The notes beneath the pieces were generated by a model. That model was not told the DNA's origin and did no database searches. It worked only from the letters and a program-made list of their open reading frames with translations. Made by a program: the position numbers and the translations under genes. Shown piece by piece: positions 39,801 through 51,800 of a stretch of 64,000 nt of DNA. Location: the NCBI GenBank assembly GCA_034620365.1, contig JAQGEQ010000079.1:372001-436000 (forward strand). Direction: 5' to 3'. This stretch comes from Pegea sp. RAD2-039 (taxonomy: Eukaryota > Chordata > Thaliacea > Salpida > Salpidae). The first letter of the stretch is position 1. Every line of letters begins with the position of its first letter.

Positions 39801-42800
39801 TCAAAATCCAAAAACTTCTCGAAAAGTCCATAAAGAGCTCGGAGCAATTCCAGCTCTTTTCCAGTTCGTTTCAATTCATCAAATAATTTGGGGTTTTCAG
39901 ACCCCAAGAATAACTGAGTCTGATTTAAAGTCTTCTGCTTTGTCTCCAACACTTCAAATCGTTTCCCAAAATCCTCCAACCTCCGAAGAGCTTCAGCTGG
40001 TCGGATTCCAGCAACTGCGGGACCTTGAGCATCGAAACAATTTCGTAATCTAATCACATCAATCACAAACATCTTCAATTGTTTATCTAATTCTTGAACA
40101 AAAAAACTTCTTCTTTCTCTGATCAGGGATTTCTCCTGATCTTCAGATAACTTCACTAATTCTGACCAACGCATGCGTAATGACGTCACCTGTCAGGACA
40201 GAAGATGTTGATAGTGGTCAGCAACTGATGTTGAAATCACCTGATCAAGCTCAGTTTTTGGTAATCGGAGTTGATATGATATCAGTTTGTCATATGAGAT
40301 TTCTATTGGACGATAAATTGAATCAATTTTGTTTTCAAGTTCTTGAATTTCATTCACGAGGCTTACTGTCTCATTTAATTCCTCTAAAGTGTTTACCTTT
40401 TAAAAATTTTAAAAATAAATAGTCTAGAATGACTTGAATCAAAAACCAATTTTAAATTGTTTAAAATAAATTCATAAAATATTTAACTGATTCAAAACCA
40501 ACTTCAAATATTTCCAAACCATTTACTATTTAGTTTTAATCAAAGGTAAACATTAAAAGTCAATTAAATTTAATAAAAACTCAGTTTGAAACACTTTCAA
40601 ATGAAACATCAAATACCGGCGAAAGAATTTTGTTGAGTAAATCACTTCGATATTCAACAACTGAATTCAAATCATTCCGAGATTTCTGATGAAGGATCTG
40701 AAGACATTAAATCAGTTAATCAAAGATCACATGAGCACTTCATCATTGTTTACTTTTACAAACTTGTTCTTCCACAATCCAACGAATCCTTTCAAAGAGT
40801 CTTTAATCTTCATCATCCAAATCTCAATAATTTCAATCTCTTGTTTTTCTTCAATATCAAAAATTTCTTCTTCAACTTTTTTCAATCTTTCAACCTGAAT
40901 ATAAAAATTTAGAAAAATAATTTGGAAACACTTTTTATCAAACCTCGATACGGATTTGATCAAGTGATGGATCACGTGACATGAATGTGGAATGAAATTT
41001 ATATAAATTTTCTTTAAACAAAAAATTGAATTGTGAAATTTTCGTCACTTCAACATCAACTCGACTTTTTAAATCTACAAAAGAAGAACAGATCAATTTA
41101 CAAAAGTGATGACGTCATTAATCACTAACTCTGTGTGACGTCATTAAGATGTTGAAGTAAGCTTGAGATTTGAGATGAATCGTGAACTGTGAGGAAGAAG
41201 GATTGATCTTCATTTCCACTCCACCAAAAGATGTCTGAAGTTTGAAGTTTGAAATATTTCAAGAAATCATTTTGTAACCTTTCGTGACATCAACAAATCC
41301 AGTGATCACGTGATCAATGCTTCGTTGAACGTCTTTCAAATCAGGTTCTAGAACGATTTGCGGGATGTTGAATCTAAAATAAATATACGAATCAGCAAAA
41401 GAATCCTAAAATCATAATCTTTCACTTCATCTCCAAAATAAATTTGATCGTTTTTTCATCTTTAGACTTTCGATAATTTTCTTGAAATCTTTAAAAAAGT
41501 TAATTTAGATATTTTTGTCACGTGATCTCAGACTGACTTATCATTGGACAATTGACATCCGAGAGAAAATGCAAATGACGTAAGCGTTTGATGCAATGAT
41601 ATCATCGTGACGTCATATACACGATTGCAATAGTGATCTATAAAATAAATAAATGACGTCATCATCACTACGTCAGATGTAGATCATTGCCTAGCAACTG
41701 TTGTGATGCTTGTTTATCAACTATTTGCTGCTTGTTTTGATTGGCTGATTCTGATGATGACGTCACAAGCGAATGACCTTTCAGCAATTTTCGTTTCGCA
41801 AAATTTTTTCGCAAAATTTCAGCATCTAAAAAAAAGCAAAAATAATTTCCTGAAAAAATCTTCCCTGATTCAATCACTTGGTTCTGCACTGTTGATTCTT
41901 GATGACGTAACAGCTTCGATGACGTCATTTAGGTTTTCTTTAATCTCCAAAATGGTCTTTTTCAACTCTTTCGCTTTTTTCTCGATCTCAATTTTCATCA
42001 TCTAAACAAATCAAGATTTAATCATGACGTCACTAAGAATAGAGATGAGGACTTCGACAAAGTGAAGAGGATGCCAACTTGAGGAAGACATCAAATCTTC
42101 ATCAAATAAAATTAAATTTTTTATCTTCAAAATATTTTCTTCAATTTTTTTCCAAATTTTTTCAGATTTTTCAACAATTTTCTTCAATTTTTCAACAACT
42201 AATCTGAAATAGTATCACAAACAGCATGACATGACGTCATTAATACAGTATGACGTCATCAAACCTAACGCGATTAAGAAATCCGTCAATGTTGACTGTA
42301 TTCCAAGTGATCAAGATTAAACCAGATTTTAAAACTTCAATCACTGCATCGACATGTGGCTGGAAGTGTGACGTCATCAGCGCGGGAATCGATTGTTGCA
42401 CCTTTTAATTAATTGCTGTGACGTCATCGTCGATAAATGACGTCATACTCACCTGCTGAAATTGATCTAGTTGGTATTGAAGAAGATCACGAAAGCTTTT
42501 AAATTGTTCCTCAGATTTAAGGATCTTTGTAGCAGATTCAGGGATTTTTAATCCAATTTTTGTCATCTTTTTTGCCTCCAGGAGCAACTGATGGATGCTG
42601 GGATTGTGGTTGAGGGTCAATTGACCAGAGTCGATTCGAAAAACCGGAAACTGAAAGATGTTATTTGTGACTTTTGTTTGAAAACACTTTTTTGTACTTT
42701 TAAATGAATGGCCGAGGGATTTATCGATTTCAGCCATTTTTGGTACCATAGAGTTTCATATGTCATCAATACTGTCGCTAATTTGTTAAAAAATTTCACA

Positions 42801-45800
42801 TTTCTTGAATTTTCTAATTTTCTTCCAAAACATTCTTCAATTTCCTGATAAAATTTTGAGTTTTCAAAATTAAAAATTAAAAATTTAATGTTGGGAAACC
42901 TTTATCGGTTGTTGAATGTAACGCATTAGTTGACGTGACCACTGAATAGCACCAACTACAGGTGGATGGTCACGTGGTGTGATTGGTAAGTTTTTATCAG
43001 TTTCATAAAGCTATAAAAAAATAAATTAGACAAATTGTTGTGAAAAAAAATTTCTACTTTTTCAATTTGAACCAATCGATCAAAATATTCATTTGATGAT
43101 GACGTCATTAAATCGTAGATTACGTCACTAACACGTGGCCGTTGATAGACGGATTTAAATCTGAGAAGAAAAAGGATTTGAAAAGAGAGAAAGTTTTTAG
43201 ATTTTTACTTTGAAATTGAAGGTAAAAAAGTCAAAATTCTTTTCGATGAAATTGGAAACGTGAGTCGTAGATACGCGACGATGACGTCATCAAAATCACT
43301 TGCTAGATTCTCAAAATATGCAAATGCATCAATAAATCTACAAAATAACTACTGATGACGTCATCATTCTATTACTGGCTAATCTTTTCACTTTTCTTTG
43401 CTGCTCTTCTGATGAAGATCTAATAGTGATGATGACGTCATCTCTGTCTTGATGAGGTCGATAATATTTTTAAGATGCAAAGAAAACAATTTTGAGATTT
43501 CTTCATCTTTCCATCTTTCACTTCTCGAGTTTTGTGACGTCATCACCATAGGATCACTTGTATCTGTGGAAGATGAGGTCAGATTGATGTTGATAGTTTA
43601 TTTTATTACCAGATAAAGAAGTTGAAGAGTTGAGAGCCTTTTCTATTTTAGACGAAGACATCATCTCATTATTCTGTAAAAAAAATTCATTTTTTTTACT
43701 TTTCTACAAAAAGATTTTTTCATTTTTTAGTTCAAATAAATTTCAAGAATTTTTTAATAAAAAACAAAATCAATTAATGAAGTGAATATTTTATGAAATT
43801 TATTCTTATTTCTTTTTTAAAAAAAACTTTAAGTTTCAAATATTTTAAAAAAATTCAAAATAACTCGAAGATAAATCTTCAATTATTGATAGTTTTAAAT
43901 TTATTTAAATATTTAATTCTTTTCAATTTCAAGTTTTAAATTTTTCACCAAATTTTTTCTGACTGAATTTTCTTCATCTGACGAATAAATGGAAGCAGAA
44001 GTCGATGACGAAACACTGACGTCATCACTTGCACAAGACTTCAATCGTCGAAGCGTATCAACATTAACACGTGGCAAACCAACTGAATCAGTAGCTGAAG
44101 ACATATCAGATGAGTAGCTGGTATTTCAGCTTGGTTTATATAATTTACCTAAGCGTTTAAAATCTTGCAAAATTAATATCACTTCCACCAAAACTTTCAT
44201 TTTTCCACAAATCAAGTCAAAAGATGACGTCATTGCTGTGACGTCATTTGCTGGCGTGTAACCATCATCTACACAATCTGATAACAAATGACGTCATTAT
44301 TGTTTCATTACGTCATCAATACTAACCTGGAATCAGTGACTTTCTGCCTCGTTTTGGTTTTTTACTCATTGATGAGTCGAATGACGTCATTGATTGATTG
44401 ACGTTAGATGACGTCATCGGTGCACACGAATCATGAAGAGTTTGAAGAAATTGAGAAAAGTGAGAATAAAGAAGAAGACAAAATTGAAGTCTGTGAAAAA
44501 AATCGATGAAAAATGAGGAAATTAAGATAAATACGACACCTAGTGAGCAAGTTTCCACTTTTCTCCATCACTAACTCCTTCTTCTTAACTCCCTTGTTCT
44601 TACTGATCTTATAAACTGGAGGTTTTACCTCCTTTGAACTCAGCTGATCACTAATCAACTTCCACATTACGTCATCACCAATGACGTCATCAACAAAACG
44701 ACGGCATAATTGAGCCAATCGGTTGGCAATCTGGAAGTATTTGAGATGAGTGAAGAGGAAGAGATTAAGAAGAAGATCACCTTAGAACAGATCACAACAA
44801 GATATCCGTTCCGGTAGTAAAACTTTGAAGCTGAATCAACTCCGCGAATTGTTGTTAGAAGACGAGGAAGAGTTTTGTTGATCACTTCCGCCGGATGTTG
44901 ATCTTCATCAAGCTCTTCAAAGACTTTTCGTAAGCTCTCCAAATATTTCATCTTCATTTTTGTCTCTCCTAGAACATTGAAAATCCTGTGACGTCATACA
45001 AGTGTTAAGTCTATGATGTCATCGAAGTGTTGTCTTGGTAACCGACATTGATTCACAATTCTTCCACATACGCAACATCTTTGATCTTGATGACGTCACG
45101 ATTGCAATGATCTCTTTACATTCTCGGCTCTTTAATTGAATGTTGATCTTTGAAAGCTTTTGAAATCTTCGATTCCATTTTTCGAGCTCTGAATGAAGTC
45201 CTGAATGAAGATCTGAAGACCTGAAGAAGAAGAAGATCATCTTTTAATTTAAGGATTAGCTTAGGTAGTCATGAATGATTTATAAATATCAAAAAGATAC
45301 TTTTGTTCCAAATTACAAAATATCTATTTAATCATATAAATTTAAATTGAAAAGATGTTTGTGAAATTTTCATTAAAAATTCTATTCTTATCTTTGTTAT
45401 TTTGGTAAACTTTCGTTTCAGTTTGTTTGTCAGTAGTTTGTTTGTCAGTAGTTTGTTTGTCAGTAGTTTGTTTGTCAGTAGTTTGTTTGTCAGTAGTTTG
45501 TTTGTCAGTAGTTTGTTTGTCAGTAGCTTATTTGTCAGTAGTTTGTTTGTCAGTAGTTTGTTTGTCAGTAGTTTGTTTGTCAGTAGTTTGTTTGTCAGTA
45601 GTTTGTTTGTCAGTAGTTTGTTTGTCAGTAGTTTGTTTGTCAGTAGTTTGTTTGTCAGTAGCTTGTTTGTCAGTAGCTTATTTGTCAGTAGTTTGTTTGT
45701 CAGTAGTTTGTTTGTCAGTAGTTTGTTTGTCAGTAGTTTGTTTGTCAGTAGTTTGTTTGTCAGTAGCTTGTTTGTCAGTAGCTTATTTGTCAGTAGTTTG

Positions 45801-48800
45801 TTTGTCAGTAGTTTGTTTGTCAGTAGTTTGTTTGTCAGTAGTTTGTTTGTCAGTAGTTTGTTTGTCAGTAGTTTGTTTGTCAGTAGTTTGTTTGTCAGTA
45901 GTTTGTTTGTCAGTAGTTTGTTTGTCAGTAGCTTGTTTGTCAGTAGCTTATTTGTCAGTAGTTTGTTTGTCTGTAGTTTGTTTGTCAGTAGCTTGTTTGT
46001 CAGTAGCTTATTTGTCAGTAGTTTGTTTGTCAGTAGTTTGTTTGTCAGTAGTTTGTTTGTCAGTAGTTTGTTTGTCAGTAGTTTGTTTGTCAGTAGTTTG
46101 TTTGTCAGTAGTTTGTTTGTCAGTAGTTTGTTTGTCAGTAGTTTGTTTGTCAGTAGCTTGTTTGTCAGTAGCTTATTTGTCAGTAGTTTGTTTGTCAGTA
46201 GTTTGTTTGTCAGTAGTTTGTTTGTCAGTAGTTTTGTTTGTCAGTAGTTTGTTTGTCTGTAGTTTGTTTGTCAGTAGTTTGTTTGTCAGTAGTTTGTTTG
46301 TCAGTAGTTTGTTTGTCAGTAGTTTATTTGTCAGTAGTTTGTTTGTCAGTAGTTTGTTTGTCAGTAGTTTGTTTGTCAGTAGTTTGTTTGTCAGTAGTTT
46401 GTTTGTCAGTAGTTTGTTTGTCAGTAGTTTGTTTGTCAGTAGCTTATTTGTCAGTAGTTTGTTTGTCAGTAGTTTGTTTGTCAGTAGTTTGTTTGTCAGT
46501 AGTTTGTTTGTCAGTAGTTTGTTTGTCAGTAGTTTGTTTGTCAGTAGTTTGTTTGTCAGTAGTTTGTTTGTCAGTAGCTTGTTTGTCAGTAGCTTATTTG
46601 TCAGTAGTTTGTTTGTCAGTAGTTTGTTTGTCAGTAGTTTGTTTGTCAGTAGTTTGTTTGTCAGTAGTTTGTTTGTCAGTAGCTTGTTTGTCAGTAGCTT
46701 ATTTGTCAGTAGTTTGTTTGTCAGTAGTTTGTTTGTCAGTAGTTTGTTTGTCAGTAGTTTGTTTGTCAGTAGTTTGTTTGTCAGTAGTTTGTTTGTCAGT
46801 AGTTTGTTTGTCAGTAGTTTGTTTGTCAGTAGTTTGTTTGTCAGTAGCTTGTTTGTCAGTAGCTTATTTGTCAGTAGTTTGTTTGTCTGTAGTTTGTTTG
46901 TCAGTAGCTTGTTTGTCAGTAGCTTATTTGTCAGTAGTTTGTTTGTCAGTAGTTTGTTTGTCAGTAGTTTGTTTGTCAGTAGTTTGTTTGTCAGTAGTTT
47001 GTTTGTCAGTAGTTTGTTTGTCAGTAGTTTGTTTGTCAGTAGTTTGTTTGTCAGTAGTTTGTTTGTCAGTAGCTTGTTTGTCAGTAGCTTATTTGTCAGT
47101 AGTTTGTTTGTCAGTAGTTTGTTTGTCAGTAGTTTGTTTGTCAGTAGTTTTGTTTGTCAGTAGTTTGTTTGTCTGTAGTTTGTTTGTCAGTAGTTTGTTT
47201 GTCAGTAGTTTGTTTGTCAGTAGTTTGTTTGTCAGTAGTTTATTTGTCAGTAGTTTGTTTGTCAGTAGTTTGTTTGTCAGTAGCTTGTTTGTCAGTAGCT
47301 TGTTTGTCAGTAGTTTGTTTGTCAGTAGTTTGTTTGTCAGTAGTTTGTTTGTCAGTAGTTTTGTTTGTCAGTAGTTTGTTTGTCTGTAGTTTGTTTGTCA
47401 GTAGTTTGTTTGTCAGTAGTTTGTTTGTCAGTAGTTTGTTTGTCAGTAGTTTATTTGTCAGTAGTTTGTTTGTCAGTAGTTTGTTTGTCAGTAGCTTGTT
47501 TGTCAGTAGCTTGTTTGTCAGTAGTTTGTTTGTCAGTAGTTTGTTTGTCAGTAGTTTGTTTGTCAGTAGCTTGTTTGTCAGTAGTTTGTTTGTCAGTAGC
47601 TTGTTTGTCAGTAGCTTGTTTGTCAGTAGTTTGTTTGTCAGTAGTTTGTTTGTCAGTAGTTTGTTTGTCTGTAGTTTGTTTGTCAGTAGTTTATTTGTCA
47701 GTAGTTTGTTTGTCAGTAGTTTGTTTGTCAGTAGCTTGTTTGTCAGTAGCTTGTTTGTCAGTAGTTTGTTTGTCAGTAGTTTGTTTGTCAGTAGTTTGTT
47801 TGTCAGTAGTTTGTTTGTCAGTAGTTTGTTTGTCAGTAGTTTGTTTGTCAGTAGCTTGTTTGTCAGTAGCTTGTTTGTCAGTAGCTTGTTTGTCAGTAGT
47901 TTGTTTGTCAGTAATTTGTTTGTCAGTAGTTTGTTTGTCAGTAGCTTGTTTGTCAGTAGCTTGTTTGTCAGTAGTTTGTTTGTCAGTAATTTGTTTGTCT
48001 GTAGTTTGTTTGTCAGTAGTTTGTCTGTCTGTAGTTTTGTTTGTCAGTAGTTTGTTTGTCAGCAGTTTGTTTGTCAGTAGTTTGTTTGTCAGTAGTTTGT
48101 TTGTCAGCAGTTTGTTTGTCAGTAGTTTGTTTGTCTGTAGTTTTGTTTGTCAGTAGTTTGTTTGTCAGCAGTTTGTTTGTCAGTAGTTTGTTTGTCAGTA
48201 GTTTGTTTGTCAGTAGTTTGTTTGTCTGTAGTTTGTTTGTCAGTAGTTTGTCTGTCTGTAGTTTTGTTTGTCAGTAGTTTGTTTGTCAGCAGTTTGTTTG
48301 TCAGTAGCTTGTTTGTCAGTAGCTTGTTTGTCAGTAGTTTGTTTGTCAGTAGTTTGTTTGTCAGTAGTTTGTTTGTCTGTAGTTTGTTTGTCAGTAGTTT
48401 GTCTGTCTGTAGTTTTGTTTGTCAGTAGTTTGTTTGTCAGTAGTTTGTTTGTCAGCAGTTTGTTTGTCAGTAGTTTGTTTGTCAGTAGTTTGTTTGTCAG
48501 TAGTTTGTTTGTCTGTAGTTTTGTTTGTCAGTAGTTTGTTTGTCAGCAGTTTGTTTGTCAGTAGTTTGTTTGTCAGTAGTTTGTTTGTCAGCAGTTTGTT
48601 TGTCAGTAGTTTGTTTGTCAGTAGTTTGTTTGTCAGTAGTTTGTTTGTCTGTAGTTTTGTTTGTCAGTAGCTTATTTGTCAGTAGTTTGTTTGTCAGTAG
48701 TTTGTTTGTCAGTAGTTTGTTTGTCAGTAGTTTGTTTGTCAGTAGTTTGTTTGTCAGTAGTTTGTTTGTCAGTAGTTTGTTTGTCAGTAGTTTGTTTGTC

Positions 48801-51800
48801 AGTAGCTTGTTTGTCAGTAGCTTATTTGTCAGTAGTTTGTTTGTCAGTAGTTTGTTTGTCAGTAGTTTGTTTGTCAGTAGTTTATTTGTCAGTAGTTTGT
48901 TTGTCAGTAGTTTGTTTGTCAGTAGCTTGTTTGTCAGTAGCTTGTTTGTCAGTAGTTTGTTTGTCAGTAGTTTGTTTGTCAGTAGTTTGTTTGTCAGTAG
49001 TTTTGTTTGTCAGTAGTTTGTTTGTCTGTAGTTTGTTTGTCAGTAGTTTGTTTGTCAGTAGTTTGTTTGTCAGTAGTTTGTTTGTCAGTAGTTTATTTGT
49101 CAGTAGTTTGTTTGTCAGTAGTTTGTTTGTCAGTAGCTTGTTTGTCAGTAGCTTGTTTGTCAGTAGTTTGTTTGTCAGTAGTTTGTTTGTCAGTAGTTTG
49201 TTTGTCAGTAGCTTGTTTGTCAGTAGTTTGTTTGTCAGTAGCTTGTTTGTCAGTAGCTTGTTTGTCAGTAGTTTGTTTGTCAGTAGTTTGTTTGTCAGTA
49301 GTTTGTTTGTCTGTAGTTTGTTTGTCAGTAGTTTATTTGTCAGTAGTTTGTTTGTCAGTAGTTTGTTTGTCAGTAGCTTGTTTGTCAGTAGCTTGTTTGT
49401 CAGTAGTTTGTTTGTCAGTAGTTTGTTTGTCAGTAGTTTGTTTGTCAGTAGTTTGTTTGTCAGTAGTTTGTTTGTCAGTAGTTTGTTTGTCAGTAGCTTG
49501 TTTGTCAGTAGCTTGTTTGTCAGTAGTTTGTTTGTCAGTAGTTTGTTTGTCAGTAATTTGTTTGTCAGTAGTTTGTTTGTCAGTAGCTTGTTTGTCAGTA
49601 GCTTGTTTGTCAGTAGTTTGTTTGTCAGTAATTTGTTTGTCTGTAGTTTGTTTGTCAGTAGTTTGTCTGTCTGTAGTTTTGTTTGTCAGTAGTTTGTTTG
49701 TCAGCAGTTTGTTTGTCAGTAGTTTGTTTGTCAGTAGTTTGTTTGTCAGCAGTTTGTTTGTCAGTAGTTTGTTTGTCTGTAGTTTTGTTTGTCAGTAGTT
49801 TGTTTGTCAGCAGTTTGTTTGTCAGTAGTTTGTTTGTCAGTAGTTTGTTTGTCAGTAGTTTGTTTGTCTGTAGTTTGTTTGTCAGTAGTTTGTCTGTCTG
49901 TAGTTTTGTTTGTCAGTAGTTTGTTTGTCAGCAGTTTGTTTGTCAGTAGCTTGTTTGTCAGTAGCTTGTTTGTCAGTAGTTTGTTTGTCAGTAGTTTGTT
50001 TGTCAGTAGTTTGTTTGTCTGTAGTTTGTTTGTCAGTAGTTTGTCTGTCTGTAGTTTTGTTTGTCAGTAGTTTGTTTGTCAGTAGTTTGTTTGTCAGCAG
50101 TTTGTTTGTCAGTAGTTTGTTTGTCAGTAGTTTGTTTGTCAGTAGTTTGTTTGTCTGTAGTTTTGTTTGTCAGTAGTTTGTTTGTCAGCAGTTTGTTTGT
50201 CAGTAGTTTGTTTGTCAGTAGTTTGTTTGTCAGCAGTTTGTTTGTCAGTAGTTTGTTTGTCAGTAGTTTGTTTGTCAGTAGTTTGTTTGTCTGTAGTTTT
50301 GTTTGTCAGTAGTTTGTTTGTCTGTAGTTTTGTTTGTCAGTAGTTTGTTTGTCAGCAGTTTGTTTGTCAGTAGTTTGTTTGTCAGTAGTTTGTTTGTCAG
50401 TAGTTTGTTTGTCTGTAGTTTGTTTGTCAGTAGTTTGTCTGTCTGTAGTTTTGTTTGTCAGTAGTTTGTTTGTCAGCAGTTTGTTTGTCAGTAGTTTGTT
50501 TGTCAGTAGTTTGTTTGTCAGCAGTTTGTTTGTCAGTAGTTTGTTTGTCTGTAGTTTGTTTGTCTGTAGCTTGTTTGTCAGTAGTTTGTTTGTCAGTAAT
50601 TTGTTTGTCAGTAGTTTGTTTGTCAGTAAAAAGTTTAAAAGTTAATCATACTCACCATAAAAACTATTTACAAATATCTAAGATTGATCATCTGTTTTCT
50701 ATTTTAATTTTTCTATGTGAGATGATTAAGAAGTTTTTACAAACTTGTTATCTTTCTCTTTTATTTCTTTGATGAGACCTTCAACAATTTCAATCCATTC
50801 AATAAAAACATCCTCGCATCTTCTCATCAAGTCTTCATCATTCAAAATTTGATTTTTTTCTAATTTTACAATGAAAATTGGAAGTCTTAAAATCTGTTCA
50901 AATTGACAACTTTTCAATTGGAAACACTTTTCCGCTTTTTCAACTAACTTCATTTGATAAACTTTCATTCTCGCCTAATCCATTCATCAATGACGTCACC
51001 AAACGATCAATACTGTCCAACGTGTGATCGATGACGTCATCATCACGTGATTTCTGTTGTACTTGTTTCACAGTCGGTATAATTATCTACAAACAGCACT
51101 GATGATGTCATCTATCTTTATGACGTCATCACTCACTTTTGATGTCAACATAGCGAGATGACGTAATGGATTATTCTTCAACTCGGACACACAAATCTGA
51201 TCGTGGATGTTCATCTGATCCACTTCTACTTGTATGTTGATCCTCATCAGATAAACACAAACAAAATCTTCGGGTTTTATACGCTGAATGACATCATAAT
51301 TGAATACTAGAGATTTTCTAATCATATTACTTACTTTGATATTTATCAAGTGTGAAGTCATAATAAGATCCTGTTGTTGCCATGGTTGGTTACTAGGGGG
51401 ATGGTGACCATATATAAAAAGTTTAGAAGTTCCACCACAACTGAGAAATTGATTTAAAAGTTGGAAGTTTTGAGATTCAAGAAAAAAACTTTCTAAAGCT
51501 GTTGGACTGAAAAAATGTGAGAATAAGAAAATATATTTCAGATTATTTTCATTTAAAAATATTGAATAGAATTTAAAAAGTTTTGTGAGCTAATAACAAT
51601 TAACAAATATAAGTTTTTCTTATTTTGGGTTTTTTCTCTCAATTACCCAAGAAGCAATTATAAATAATTCTAATTTAATTCAAATAAGTTTTGCTTTAAT
51701 TTATTTGTAATGAGATATAACTTCTAGAAAATAATTTTATTTAGCTGTTTAAAATAGATAATTTTTGTTTTCTACAAGAAATAAAGCTAAATTATTTATG

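Larger units (their letters stand above)
45417..50630. repeat. Minisatellite of 15-bp unit GTTTGTTTGTCAGTA, about 345 copies
   Basis: About 5.2 kb of head-to-tail units filling one intron of the minus-strand dynein gene (between the tail exon ending near 50.74 kb and the exon starting near 45.24 kb). Variants include GCTTGTTTG, GCTTATTTG, TCTGTAG and CAGCAG units and 16-bp units with an extra T. Two plus-strand frames lack stops (repeats of VVCLS and SSLFV); the third reads FVCQ-stop. The long plus-strand open frames are therefore artefacts, and 16-bp units shift frame and end them. Confidence 0.97.

Noticed and set aside
45417..50630. CRISPR-like or spacer-repeat array
   Set aside because: Units are contiguous without unique spacers, and the context is a eukaryotic intron.
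45402..50645. Long plus-strand open frames encoding repeats of VVCLS and SSLFV (up to 578 codons)
   Set aside because: They are the trivial reading of a 15-bp minisatellite in which two frames lack stops. They lie antisense in a dynein intron and end wherever a 16-bp unit shifts the frame.
25000..51200. TGACGTCA copies as ordinary CREB-responsive promoter elements
   Set aside because: About 92 copies spread over exons and introns of one gene cannot be promoter sites. Single copies near 51 kb could still bind ATF/CREB proteins.
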